This document shows, in pieces, positions 29,329 through 37,606 of a DNA stretch of 50,412 nt. This DNA comes from a virus. The notes beneath the pieces were generated by a model. The model did no database searches. It was not told the origin of the DNA and saw only the letters and a program-made list of their open reading frames with translations. Position 1 is the stretch's first letter. The number at the start of each line of letters is the position of its first letter. Both the position numbers and the translations under genes were made by a program. The DNA lies in the IMG/VR virus record IMGVR_UViG_3300049203_000028, positions 1-50,412 of that record, one strand, 5' to 3'.

Positions 29329-29447
29329 ACGTCGACACCCTGTTGGCAATTATCGTTGCCCTGCTGGCCGTAGCGACTTGCGCGTCATCGTTCATCGCGT
29401 ACCGTGAAATCAAGCGGCATCACGACTATCTGAAAGAGATCAAATGA
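29325..29447 (+). CDS. Tiny single-TM peptide (40 aa)
   Basis: The [43 protein letters not shown] has a membrane helix at residues 5-23 and a basic, His-containing cytoplasmic tail. It overlaps both the previous stop and the next start (ATGA twice), so it is translated in series with head genes. Two consecutive small membrane peptides here might help anchor prohead assembly at the membrane or act as antiholin-like factors. Both ideas are inference. Confidence 0.6.
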   Translation: MNVDTLLAIIVALLAVATCASSFIAYREIKRHHDYLKEIK

Positions 29448-30697
29448 CAGGGATCATCCTTGCAATGGACAAGAGCGCGCGTACGGTCGACAAGTTCGGC
29501 CGGATGTACATCGCCATGTCCAACATTTCGAAGGCGACCGTCAACCCGTATCGCGGGTCGGAGATTCCCGGTTGCGATGCGTTGGGTCTGGACCCTGACC
29601 GCGTCTATATGCTGTTGCGCGACCCCGAGGAACTGAAGAAGGCGGCCGACACGTTCAACAATATCCCGCTGCTCGACCGCCACATCCCCGTGACCGCGCA
29701 GGCGCCGTCGCAAGAGTTCGTCGTGGGTAGCACGGGTACTGATGCGCGGTTTGACGACCCGTTCTTGCGAAATTCGCTGGTCGTCTGGACCGCAACGGCG
29801 ATCGCCGGTATCAACACGAACCAGCAGCGCGAATTGTCGTGCGCGTACAGCTACGATCCGGACATGACGCCCGGCGTCTACGAAGGGAAACCATACGATG
29901 GTATTATGCGCAATATCAGGGGCAACCACGTTGCTCTTGTTGAAGTAGGTCGCGCCGGCCCCGATGTCGTGGTCGGTGATTCTAAACTTTCGGAGAAACC
30001 GAGAATGAAACGAAAACTGTCGACGAACGCCCGCGTCGCCGTCGCTGCCCTGATGGGTGCGATCCGGCCGGTGCTGGCTCAAGACGCGCAAATCGGGGAC
30101 TTGACCGCCATCGTCGGCAGTGTCAAGTCCCTGAAGCCCGCGAAAGTTCAACAATCCATCGTGGCTGCTGTCACCAAGGAATACGGCGACAAGCTGGCGC
30201 AAGACGCCACGCTCGACCACGTCGCCCCGCTGCTGCTGCAACTGGCGCAGGACGAGGAAGACGACGAACCGCCGAAGAAGGAAGTCACCGACGCCAACGA
30301 CGAAGACGATGACGAAGACGATGACGAGAAGAAGGACAAGCCCGTCGCCATGGATGCCGCGATCAACGCAGCCGTCGCAAAGGCGCAAGCCGAGACCGTC
30401 GCCCGTATGCAGGCCATCCACCAAGCCGAACGCGACGTCGAACCGTACGTCGGCCGCCTCGCAGTGGCGATGGACAGCGCCGAATCGGTCTACAAAGTGG
30501 CGCTCGACGCCGCGAAAGTGGACCTGACCGACGTCCATCCGTCCGCATATAAGGCCATGGTCCGCATGCTGCCGAAACCGGGCAGCGAAGTCTCGTCGAC
30601 CCAAACCCGCACGGGTATTGCCCAAGATGCAGCCATGGGCGCCGCGTCGTTCAACGCGCTGTTTGCCGGCGCTTCGAAAATGAAAGGTGGTGTGTGA
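29444..30697 (+). CDS. Prohead protease (DUF2213 type) fused to scaffold-like region
   Basis: The 417-residue protein has an N-terminal domain of about 180 residues matching DUF2213 head maturation proteases ([50 protein letters not shown] with the catalytic His and Ser expected in these segments). It continues into a long helical, acidic region (EDDEPPKKE, then repeated EDDD/EDDE) that resembles a scaffold. Self-cleaving protease-scaffold fusions of this type direct capsid assembly and are then removed. The ATG overlaps the previous gene. The stop overlaps the next ATG. Confidence 0.85.
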   Translation: MTGIILAMDKSARTVDKFGRMYIAMSNISKATVNPYRGSEIPGCDALGLDPDRVYMLLRDPEELKKAADTFNNIPLLDRHIPVTAQAPSQEFVVGSTGTDARFDDPFLRNSLVVWTATAIAGINTNQQRELSCAYSYDPDMTPGVYEGKPYDGIMRNIRGNHVALVEVGRAGPDVVVGDSKLSEKPRMKRKLSTNARVAVAALMGAIRPVLAQDAQIGDLTAIVGSVKSLKPAKVQQSIVAAVTKEYGDKLAQDATLDHVAPLLLQLAQDEEDDEPPKKEVTDANDEDDDEDDDEKKDKPVAMDAAINAAVAKAQAETVARMQAIHQAERDVEPYVGRLAVAMDSAESVYKVALDAAKVDLTDVHPSAYKAMVRMLPKPGSEVSSTQTRTGIAQDAAMGAASFNALFAGASKMKGGV

Positions 30698-31422
30698 TGC
30701 CCTTCCAAAAACAAGTCAATCTGCAGCCCGCACCGGGCGTCGAAGGCGCTATCGCGAGCGGCAACCCGCCCGTCACCTACGTGACCGGCCCTGGCGGTCT
30801 GATCAGCGGCGCGAACGGCGTCATTGTCGGCCGATTCGGTTACGCGTCGTACCAATCGGACGGCAGCGAACGCGTCGACAACTCGTCGTACCTCGTCGCG
30901 AACGGCGTCGACCGCACGTCGGCCATGGGCTTCATCGCCAACATGCAGCAGGCGCTCAACACGGTGTACCTGTCCGAAGCCGGCATGTCGATGCTGCCAT
31001 GGCAATCGATGGAACTGTTCACCCGTGGCGACTTCTGGGCGAAGATGGGTTCGACCGCGACCCGTGGCCAAAAGGTCTTCGCGTCCCTGATCGACGGCAG
31101 CATCCAGGCCGCAGCGCCGGGCGCAACGGTCGCCGCGTTCGTGGGTACGGCATCGTTCGCAACGAACGTCATGACCGTAACCGCCGTGACTTCCGGTACG
31201 GTCAAGGTCGGGCAGCAGGTGACGGGCGCGGGTATCCCGGCTAACACCTACGTTACCGCCCTGGGCACCGGCACGGGTGGTGCTGGCACGTACACGCTGT
31301 CGACATCGCCGGGCACCATCTCGGCCCAGGCGACCACGACTGCCGAGTACGTCGAAACCAAGTTCCGCGTCCTGTCGACTGCGGCGTCCGGCGAGATCGC
31401 CAAAATCGGCTTCGGAGACTAA
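30697..31422 (+). CDS. Head decoration / structural cement protein
   Basis: The 241-residue protein begins with [24 protein letters not shown], the usual opening of phage structural cement proteins placed directly before the capsid gene. Residues 140-215 form an inserted beta domain rich in Gly, Thr and Ala ([22 protein letters not shown]), like the decorating Ig-type or beta-sandwich inserts of virion proteins. It should stabilise the expanded capsid. AAAGGTGG lies close before the ATG. Confidence 0.8.
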   Translation: MPFQKQVNLQPAPGVEGAIASGNPPVTYVTGPGGLISGANGVIVGRFGYASYQSDGSERVDNSSYLVANGVDRTSAMGFIANMQQALNTVYLSEAGMSMLPWQSMELFTRGDFWAKMGSTATRGQKVFASLIDGSIQAAAPGATVAAFVGTASFATNVMTVTAVTSGTVKVGQQVTGAGIPANTYVTALGTGTGGAGTYTLSTSPGTISAQATTTAEYVETKFRVLSTAASGEIAKIGFGD

Positions 31423-31425
31423 ACC

Positions 31426-32511
31426 ATGCCCCTCAACATCGAACAACTCAACGCTCTGAGCCCGGCGCAACAACTGGCCGTCATCGGTCAAGCTGCGCGC
31501 ACGTACGGCATCCACTTCCACCAAGCGGGCGCCGTGCAGGGCTTCATTCCGTCGCATCTGGCGATGGACGCAGACCTCGCGATGGACGCCCTGCCGCAAC
31601 TGGTCACGACCACGTCGAGCGGCGTCCCTGCATTCCTGACGAACTACGTCGACCCGAAGCTGATCGAAATTCTGGTCTCGCCGAACAAGGCCGCTCAAAT
31701 CCTGGGCGAGAACCAAAAAGGCGACTGGACGACCCCGACCGCGTTCTTCCCGGTCGTGGAATCGGCCGGTGAAGTCTCGTCGTACGGCGACTACAGCACG
31801 AACGGCGAAGTGACCGCAAACACCAACTGGCCGCAACGCCAGTCGTACCACTATCAGACCGTCACGCAGTGGGGCGAGCGCGAACTGGACCAGATGGGCA
31901 AAGGTCGCATCGACTGGGCATCGCGCCTGAACATCGCGTCGGCGATGATCATGAACAAGTTCCAGAACAAGACGTACTTCTACGGCGTCGCCGGCCTGCA
32001 AAACTACGGCATCCTGAACGACCCGTCGCTCGTCGCTCCGATCAGCCCGATCGCTAAGACTGGCGGTGGCTTCCTGTGGACCAGCGTCTCGGCCAATCTG
32101 GCGAACGAAATCTACCAGGACATCGAAAACCTGTTCCTGCAACTGGTCAGCCAGTCGAACGGCGTGATCGAGATGGACATTTCGTGCAAACTGGTCATGT
32201 CGCCGAAGCGTCAAGTTGCGCTGACCACGACCAACCAGTACAACGTGAACGTGCTCGACCTGCTGAAGAAGAACTTCCCGAACATGTCGATCGAGACCGC
32301 CCCGGAATATTCGACCGCTTCGGGCGAACTGGTGCAACTGATCGTCGAATCGGTCGAAGGCCAAGACACCGGCTACTGCGCGTTCACCGAGAAGATGCGC
32401 GCGCACGCGGTCGAGCGCAAGACCTCGTCGTTCCTGCAGAAGAAGTCGGGCGGCACCTGGGGCGCAATCATTCTCCAACCGTTCGCAATCGCCCAACTCC
32501 TGGGCGTGTAA
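31426..32511 (+). CDS. Major capsid protein (DUF2184 type)
   Basis: The 361-residue protein shows the DUF2184 capsid features: [52 protein letters not shown] and [33 protein letters not shown]. It is the HK97-fold shell protein, placed after protease and cement genes as expected. A rho-independent terminator follows within ten bases and may limit expression of downstream genes relative to the capsid. Confidence 0.9.
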   Translation: MPLNIEQLNALSPAQQLAVIGQAARTYGIHFHQAGAVQGFIPSHLAMDADLAMDALPQLVTTTSSGVPAFLTNYVDPKLIEILVSPNKAAQILGENQKGDWTTPTAFFPVVESAGEVSSYGDYSTNGEVTANTNWPQRQSYHYQTVTQWGERELDQMGKGRIDWASRLNIASAMIMNKFQNKTYFYGVAGLQNYGILNDPSLVAPISPIAKTGGGFLWTSVSANLANEIYQDIENLFLQLVSQSNGVIEMDISCKLVMSPKRQVALTTTNQYNVNVLDLLKKNFPNMSIETAPEYSTASGELVQLIVESVEGQDTGYCAFTEKMRAHAVERKTSSFLQKKSGGTWGAIILQPFAIAQLLGV

Positions 32512-32519
32512 GCGACGAC

Positions 32520-32547
32520 CGCCCCGGCTTGCGCAGCGGGGCGTTTT
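32520..32547 (+). terminator. Rho-independent terminator after capsid gene
   Basis: CGCCCCG and CGGGGCG form a seven-base stem around a ten-base loop and are followed by TTTT. The short T-run suggests partial termination, giving less mRNA for the neck genes than for the capsid gene. Confidence 0.75.
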
Positions 32548-32571
32548 CACCCTCCCACAAGGAAAATAATC

Positions 32572-32997
32572 ATGGCAACTGTTCTGATTGGCTGCAAACT
32601 CCCGCACGGTGTCGTCCTCAAGGGTTCGGCCGGACAAGACATCAAGCTCAACGGCGTGAACACGGCGCTTGTTGCTGGCGGCTTCGGTATCACCCACGTG
32701 GAAGAAAACGAAGCGGCGTATCTGTTCGCCGTGTACGAAGAGTTCGCACCGTTCAAATCGAACGCAGTGTTCACGTACAACACGTCCAAGGTTTCCGACC
32801 TGAAGTCGATCGCCGCTGAACTGTCGGACGTCCCGACCGGCTTCGAAGGCGTCGACCCGCAGAACCCGGCGCAAGGTCTGAAACCGGACGCCAGCGTCGA
32901 CAAGCAACTCGCGGCGGCCGAACAGCAGCAACGCCCGAGCAAAGCGCCGGCCGCACCGGCTGACAAGGCCGCAGCAAACGAACTGGCGGGCGCGTAA
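32572..32997 (+). CDS. Hypothetical head/neck protein with Pro-Ala tail
   Basis: The 141-residue protein has a compact N-terminal beta domain (VLIGCKLPHGVVLKG, DIKLNGVNTALVAGGFGITHV), a form common in small structural proteins after the capsid gene, and a C-terminal low-complexity tail rich in Gln, Pro, Ala and Lys (QQQRPSKAPAAPADKAAANE). GGA precedes the ATG. It overlaps the next ATG (TAATGA). A role at the head surface or neck is inferred from position. Confidence 0.7.
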   Translation: MATVLIGCKLPHGVVLKGSAGQDIKLNGVNTALVAGGFGITHVEENEAAYLFAVYEEFAPFKSNAVFTYNTSKVSDLKSIAAELSDVPTGFEGVDPQNPAQGLKPDASVDKQLAAAEQQQRPSKAPAAPADKAAANELAGA

Positions 32998-33413
32998 TGA
33001 GCGCGGGCGCCGTCGTCTTCGATCCCGTCGCGTTCGCCGCGCGGTATCCCCAATTCGCCAACGTGAGCACGCAATTGCTGCAGGCGTTCTTTGACGAAGC
33101 GGCGGCGCTCTACCTGAACAACAGCGCGCGCAGCATCGTACGAGACCTGTCCGAGCGGGCTATTCTGCTGAACATGGTCGTCGCGCACCTGGGCACGCTG
33201 TCGGGCGTTCTGACCCCCGCCGGGCAGGGCTCGACAGCAACGCAAGTCGGCCGCGTGTCGAGCGCGTCAGAGGGCAGCGTGTCCGCATCAATGGACATGG
33301 GTCAGCAGTCCAAGAACGCCGCGTTCTGGCTGCAAACTCAATACGGTGCGACGTTCTGGCAGGCGACGGCGAAATACCGCACCATGCGGTACGTTCTCCC
33401 GCGCAGGTGCTGA
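32997..33413 (+). CDS. Head-tail connector (DUF4054 type)
   Basis: The 138-residue protein matches DUF4054: FDPVAFAARYPQFANVSTQLLQAFFDEAAALYL at the start, NMVVAHLGTL in the centre and a C-terminus with FWLQTQYGATFWQATAKYRTMRYV. Members lie between capsid and tail genes and are homologues of connector proteins that bind below the portal. It overlaps the preceding stop (TAATGA), and its stop lies just before the GTG of the next gene. Confidence 0.85.
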   Translation: MSAGAVVFDPVAFAARYPQFANVSTQLLQAFFDEAAALYLNNSARSIVRDLSERAILLNMVVAHLGTLSGVLTPAGQGSTATQVGRVSSASEGSVSASMDMGQQSKNAAFWLQTQYGATFWQATAKYRTMRYVLPRRC

Positions 33414-33414
33414 C

Positions 33415-33957
33415 GTGGCGGCCGGTCTGAGCGGGGGCGACAAGCTGCGCGCCAAACTGGCCGAGATCGCGAAACAGATCGAAGGCAAGCATGAACTGCG
33501 CGTCGGGTTCCTTGAGGGCGCGACGTATCCAGACGAGGCGGGCACGCCGGTTGCGACCGTCGCATGGTGGCTGAACTACGGCACCAAGACCGCCCCGCCC
33601 CGCCCGTTCTTTACGAACATGGTCAAGACCAAGTCGGACAAATGGGGCGACGAACTGGCGGTCATCCTTCAACAAAACGATTTTGACGTCGACGCGGCGC
33701 TGCGGATCATGGGTGAGCGCATCAGCGGCCAGCTACGCGACGCCATCGTCGAACTTGACGCCCCGGCGCTGTCGCCAATCACCCTCATGCTGCGCAAGAT
33801 GCGCCACGACGACCCGCATTTGATCGTCACGGGTGCGACGGTCGGCGAGGCTGCGCGCCGCGTGGCGGCCGGCGAAAGTACGTCCCCGGCGTCGACGAAG
33901 GTCGGCGTTTTTACCGGGCACATGCTCAACAGCATTGATTACGAGGTCAAACCGTGA
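33415..33957 (+). CDS. Tail completion / neck protein
   Basis: The 180-residue protein is best started at GTG 33415, with CAGGTG just upstream; the longer frame would overlap the connector gene. It contains ELRVGFLEGATYP, VATVAWWLNYGTKTAPPRPFFTNMVK and GDELAVILQQ, the pattern of HK97 gp10-like or neck proteins that join head and tail. The C-terminal segment repeats a TGHMLNSIDYEV end typical of this group. The next gene's GTG overlaps its stop. Confidence 0.78.
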   Translation: MAAGLSGGDKLRAKLAEIAKQIEGKHELRVGFLEGATYPDEAGTPVATVAWWLNYGTKTAPPRPFFTNMVKTKSDKWGDELAVILQQNDFDVDAALRIMGERISGQLRDAIVELDAPALSPITLMLRKMRHDDPHLIVTGATVGEAARRVAAGESTSPASTKVGVFTGHMLNSIDYEVKP

Positions 33958-34325
33958 ACTTACATCAACTCGTCCGGGGCGTCGTTGGCGCAGTCAACCC
34001 GGACATCCCCGTGACGATCAAACCGAGCGCGGGCGCTGCGGAAGACGACACCGGGCGCGCGGTTCCGGCGTACGGGCCGACCATCCAGACGAGCGGGCAG
34101 AAACAGCCGATCACCGGTCGCGATATCGAGCGATTCCAGCAGCAAAATATTCAGGGCGTGACGTGTAAAATGCATCTGAACGGCAATTTCGAAGGACTGT
34201 TCCGCGTGCTCGGCAAAGGCGGCGATCTGCTGCAGTTTGAAGGGCGAACGTTTCTCGTCGCGAGCGTCATGGAACGGTGGCCGGACTGGTGCTGCGTCGC
34301 CCTCACTATGCAACTTGATCAATAG
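33954..34325 (+). CDS. Hypothetical neck/tail completion protein
   Basis: The 123-residue protein starts with GTG on the previous stop (GTGA). It has a helical start (NLHQLVRGVVGAV), a central beta domain (IQTSGQKQPITGRDIERFQQQNIQG) and an end (RTFLVASVMERWPDWCCVALTMQLD) resembling the minor structural proteins found just before sheath genes of this phage type. The function is inferred from position only. Confidence 0.7.
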   Translation: MNLHQLVRGVVGAVNPDIPVTIKPSAGAAEDDTGRAVPAYGPTIQTSGQKQPITGRDIERFQQQNIQGVTCKMHLNGNFEGLFRVLGKGGDLLQFEGRTFLVASVMERWPDWCCVALTMQLDQ

Positions 34326-34333
34326 GACCAATC

Positions 34334-34732
34334 ATGGCAATCACCCAAGCATTCCCGAACGCTTCCAAGCTCGAAGCCCTGCAGGCGTTGTGCCCGTCCG
34401 GCAGCACGTACAAGCTCGCCCTGTACACGTCGGCCGCCACGCTGGATAAGACGGCGACGACCTACTCGACGACGAACGAGGTCAGCGGCACCGGCTACAC
34501 CGCCGGCGGCGCGACCCTGACCGGATACAGCGCAGCCATGAGCGGCGACGCCGCGCAACTGACGTTCGCGTCGCCGTCCTGGGCGAACTCGACGATCACG
34601 GCGGCCGGTGCGGTCATTTACGATTCCGGCAGCGGCAAGATTCGCGGCGTGTTCAGCTTCGGCGGCAACATCACGTCGACGAACGGCACGTTCACCGCGA
34701 CGATTCCGGCCAACGTTATTTCGATCACCTGA
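34334..34732 (+). CDS. Virion structural protein, beta-rich
   Basis: The 132-residue protein has AGGA about six bases before the ATG. LKLALYTSAATL-like opening (YKLALYTSAATLDKTATTY), EVSGTGYTAGGATLTG and a beta-rich end form a recognisable phage virion protein pattern that I associate with head or tail decoration, although its exact site is not known to me. It belongs to the neck region and is followed by a small helical protein gene. Confidence 0.72.
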   Translation: MAITQAFPNASKLEALQALCPSGSTYKLALYTSAATLDKTATTYSTTNEVSGTGYTAGGATLTGYSAAMSGDAAQLTFASPSWANSTITAAGAVIYDSGSGKIRGVFSFGGNITSTNGTFTATIPANVISIT

Positions 34733-34734
34733 CC

Positions 34735-35190
34735 ATGACGCCCGCCGAACTGGCGGTTCTGGCCGCCGAAATCAACGAAGACCCGCTCACCCTGGGATAC
34801 GCCTCGCACCTGCCGGGCGATCCGCAACGCGTTGTCGACCTGCTGACGGAACAGAAATACAGCATGGTCAAATCGCGATACGTGACCGCGCGTACGATCA
34901 TGGCGGAATGCGAAGACGGCGCGGCGATCCTGGACGCCCTGCAGACGCTTTCCGGTACGATCAGCGCCGTCAAATGGATGATGACGTTCTTGCAGCAAAA
35001 TTCCGGCATTGACGCGGGCCATCCAAAGACGCAAAAAAACATCGACGATCTCGCGGCGACCGGTAAGCTGAACGGGGCGTACGCTAACGAATTGAAGCAA
35101 ATCGCGGTGCAACCTGCCGCGCGCTTCGAAGTTATCGGCACCCCTGAACCTACCGCGCGCGACATCGTCCTCGCAACGGAGATTCAATAA
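34735..35190 (+). CDS. Hypothetical helical protein
   Basis: The 151-residue protein is almost entirely helical (AELAVLAAEINEDPLTLGYASHLPG, VVDLLTEQKYSMVKSR, ISAVKWMMTFLQQN) and soluble. Proteins with this LTPAELAxLAAEI-type start occur beside the preceding beta-rich protein in other phages, so the two may act together. It has no known enzyme motif. Its TAATG end overlaps the next gene. Confidence 0.7.
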   Translation: MTPAELAVLAAEINEDPLTLGYASHLPGDPQRVVDLLTEQKYSMVKSRYVTARTIMAECEDGAAILDALQTLSGTISAVKWMMTFLQQNSGIDAGHPKTQKNIDDLAATGKLNGAYANELKQIAVQPAARFEVIGTPEPTARDIVLATEIQ

Positions 35191-35675
35191 TGGCAGGCTC
35201 TATCCGTCTTCAAGAAGGCGCAATCCAAACGATCACGAGTACCGGCGCTGCGGCTACGTCCGGTTCTGCGATCCTGGCCGGAACGCTCGACACGCGCAGC
35301 GTCGCGGCGGCTGCAACGGCTGATATGTTCGCCGCGATGTTCAGTCTTACGGCGCAATGGGCAACCATCACCGGCATTGCGGCGAACACGACCATTGCTG
35401 ACCTGTACCTCGTGCCCGCGATTGATGGTACGAACTTCCCAGACGTGGACCTGACGAGCGGTGCTAGTTTCATCGCGTATCCGTACCGCGTGGGGTCGTT
35501 CGTGGCGTCCAAAGCTCCGACTGCAAATACGAACATGTTGTTCGGCACGGCGAGTATGGTTCCGGTAGAACTGTTCCCGTCCCTCTACAACGTCTACATC
35601 CTGAACAGGTCCAGCCAATCGATTTCCGCAAACTGGACCCTTAAAGCTCAAGCTGCCGGCGCGCAGTACACGTAA
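35190..35675 (+). CDS. Beta-rich virion structural protein
   Basis: The 161-residue protein has a start overlapping the previous stop and no membrane segment. It is rich in Ala, Thr, Ser and beta strands (ITSTGAAATSGSAILAGTLDTRS, TTIADLYLVPAIDG, NVYILNRSSQSISANWTLKA), suggesting a jelly-roll or fibre-associated domain. It sits next to the lectin-like fusion protein gene and overlaps its ATG (TAATG), so it may form part of the same surface appendage. Confidence 0.7.
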   Translation: MAGSIRLQEGAIQTITSTGAAATSGSAILAGTLDTRSVAAAATADMFAAMFSLTAQWATITGIAANTTIADLYLVPAIDGTNFPDVDLTSGASFIAYPYRVGSFVASKAPTANTNMLFGTASMVPVELFPSLYNVYILNRSSQSISANWTLKAQAAGAQYT

Positions 35676-37603
35676 TGGCTGCGCTCGTCGCAAAGCGTGT
35701 GCGAACCACGCAGCCGCAGCCAGGGGAAGCGGCCCTAATTGATTGGAACAATCCGATCACGCGGGACATGACCGTTTGCTTAACGCATGCGGATCAAGCG
35801 TACGGGTATGCCTATTCGCTGTCGGGCGGCGCCCCTAGCGTTTTGAACAACGTGCCGTTCAACGCAGCAGGGTCGCAAGCGAACACGAGTCAAGGCACGG
35901 GTGCAAAGTCGTCGGGCACATCCTCGCTATACAGCCTGAACTCAATCGGTTCAATTAACTCGCCGAACTACAGTCTGTTTGCCTTTGCGTCATGTGGGTC
36001 CGCCAGCGTGACGCAAAGCGCGTTGGACATGGACAACAGTTCTGAGCGGTATTTCCAGTTCCGCATCGTCAACGGCAAGGTCGACTTCATCCCGTTTAAC
36101 TCGGCCATGAATGCCGCAACAGGTGAGGCGATTGCGCCTGTTGCAATGACCGTCGCGGAGATGTCGCGCGGCTTCACGATGGGCGCAACGGCCAGCCCGA
36201 CGCGCACCGCGTGCTTCCAAAACGGTAGCATCACCGTGGGCGCACCGTCTGCAATGAAGACGCCGAACACGTTGATCCCGATCGCTGTCGGCTCACGTTC
36301 AACCGGCACGCAGGTATGGTCAAACGGCTCGCTGATGCTGATCGTCGCCTGGACGCGCACGCTCGCTGATGCCGAAATGCAGTCGCTCGCGGACAACCCG
36401 TGGCAACTGTTCAAGCCGAAGCAACGCCACCTTTACATGGTGTCGCCTGCCGCCTCTGGCGACGGGACGGCCCCCGTAACCGGCGTATCGGCGACATCCG
36501 GCGTCGCCAGCGTGAGCGCATCGGGCGACGCGTCAGTTGGTGTTACTGGCGTCCAGGCGGCGACCGGTGCTGCAACCATCGCGGCGACCGGTGGCGCAGG
36601 CGTGAGTGTCACGGGGGTCTCTGTCGGATCGACCGTCGCCAGCGTACCTGCAACCGGTGGCGCGTCAACGACCATGGCCGGCGTATCGGCTGCATCCGGG
36701 GTCGGCACCGTGGCGGCCACTGGCGGCGCGAATACAGCCCTTACAGGCGTTTCGGCGGCGTCGGCAGTGGGAACCATCGCCGCGTCGGCTGGCGGCAGCG
36801 CCACGGCCCCAATAAGCGGCGTATCGGCCGCATCCGGGGTCGCCAGCGTGGCCGCCAGTGGCGGCGCTACGGTGTCCCTGGGCACGACGTACAGTCAAGG
36901 CAAGGTCGACGTCGTCGACGCGGGCGGCGGCGCAACGAGCGTTACGATCGCGGTGAGCGCTGCGGCGTCTGTCGGCACGATTACCGCATCGGGTACGACC
37001 GGAAGCGCTACCGCGAACTTGCAGGGCGTCACAGCGACGGCAGCAGTCGGCACGGTCTCGGCGACTGGAACGCGGACGGCAATCGAAGTGAACGTCACCG
37101 AAGACATGATCTGTCGCGCGGTGCGGGCGTACATCAAGAGCATTGCACCGACGTTGTCCGTCCAGCGTACCCCCGTGAACCGCGCGTCGATGCCGAACGG
37201 CGCGTATGTGTCGTTCACGCCCGGATTGCGCCGCGCGCTGTCGACGAATCGTGCGTTCAACGACGCCAACTCGCGCACCGTCGACCGGCCCGAGCAAATG
37301 TCGTTTCAGATCGATTGCTATGGTGCGGGCTCGGCGGAACTGGCCGAAACACTCAACGTGCTGTACCGCGACGTGTACGCGTGCGACCTGTTCGCAGGGC
37401 TCGGATTCGACGGCGCACCGCTGTACGCTGGCGACATCCAACAGGCGCCGTATGTGAACGATGCAGACCAGTATGAGGACCGGTACACGTTCGAAATTGA
37501 ATTGCAGATCAACTCACGCGTAATCGTACCGCTTCAATCCTGTAATATCTTGGGTATCAATCTGGTATCGGTTGACGCAAACTTCCCACCAACAGAGGAA
37601 TAA
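35675..37603 (+). CDS. Fusion of lectin-like and repeat domains to neck/tail terminator domain
   Basis: The 642-residue protein has three parts. Residues about 1-260 look like a concanavalin/LamG-type beta sandwich, ending in LADNPWQLFKPKQR, a frequent end of such phage domains. Residues about 265-460 hold eight units of roughly 22 residues (GVSAASGVGTVAATGG and variants), probably Ig-like beta repeats. Residues about 465-642 (NVTEDMICRAVRAYIKSIAP, PEQMSFQIDCYGAGSAEL, YTFEIELQINSRV) match the neck/tail terminator protein that normally stands alone just before the sheath gene. Fusion would place a binding module at the neck, as whiskers do. Confidence 0.75.
   Translation: MAALVAKRVRTTQPQPGEAALIDWNNPITRDMTVCLTHADQAYGYAYSLSGGAPSVLNNVPFNAAGSQANTSQGTGAKSSGTSSLYSLNSIGSINSPNYSLFAFASCGSASVTQSALDMDNSSERYFQFRIVNGKVDFIPFNSAMNAATGEAIAPVAMTVAEMSRGFTMGATASPTRTACFQNGSITVGAPSAMKTPNTLIPIAVGSRSTGTQVWSNGSLMLIVAWTRTLADAEMQSLADNPWQLFKPKQRHLYMVSPAASGDGTAPVTGVSATSGVASVSASGDASVGVTGVQAATGAATIAATGGAGVSVTGVSVGSTVASVPATGGASTTMAGVSAASGVGTVAATGGANTALTGVSAASAVGTIAASAGGSATAPISGVSAASGVASVAASGGATVSLGTTYSQGKVDVVDAGGGATSVTIAVSAAASVGTITASGTTGSATANLQGVTATAAVGTVSATGTRTAIEVNVTEDMICRAVRAYIKSIAPTLSVQRTPVNRASMPNGAYVSFTPGLRRALSTNRAFNDANSRTVDRPEQMSFQIDCYGAGSAELAETLNVLYRDVYACDLFAGLGFDGAPLYAGDIQQAPYVNDADQYEDRYTFEIELQINSRVIVPLQSCNILGINLVSVDANFPPTEE
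36475..37080 (+). repeat. About eight 66-base imperfect repeats encoding 22-residue units
   Basis: Diverged repeats in the fusion gene encode six clear and two degenerate units (VTGVSATSGVASVSASG-like). Variation between units at DNA level shows an older expansion than the perfect repeats at 5301 and 7463. Confidence 0.75.
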
Positions 37604-37606
37604 ACC

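Noticed and set aside
30490-32931. 813-codon minus-strand ORF opposite the capsid genes
   Set aside because: It runs across several well-supported structural genes, including a terminator, and is an Arg/Val/Asp-rich shadow frame.
36400-37476. 358-codon alternative plus-strand frame in the fusion gene
   Set aside because: It is Arg/Trp-rich, has no ribosome binding site and lies inside a repeat-coding region, where alternative frames stay open easily.
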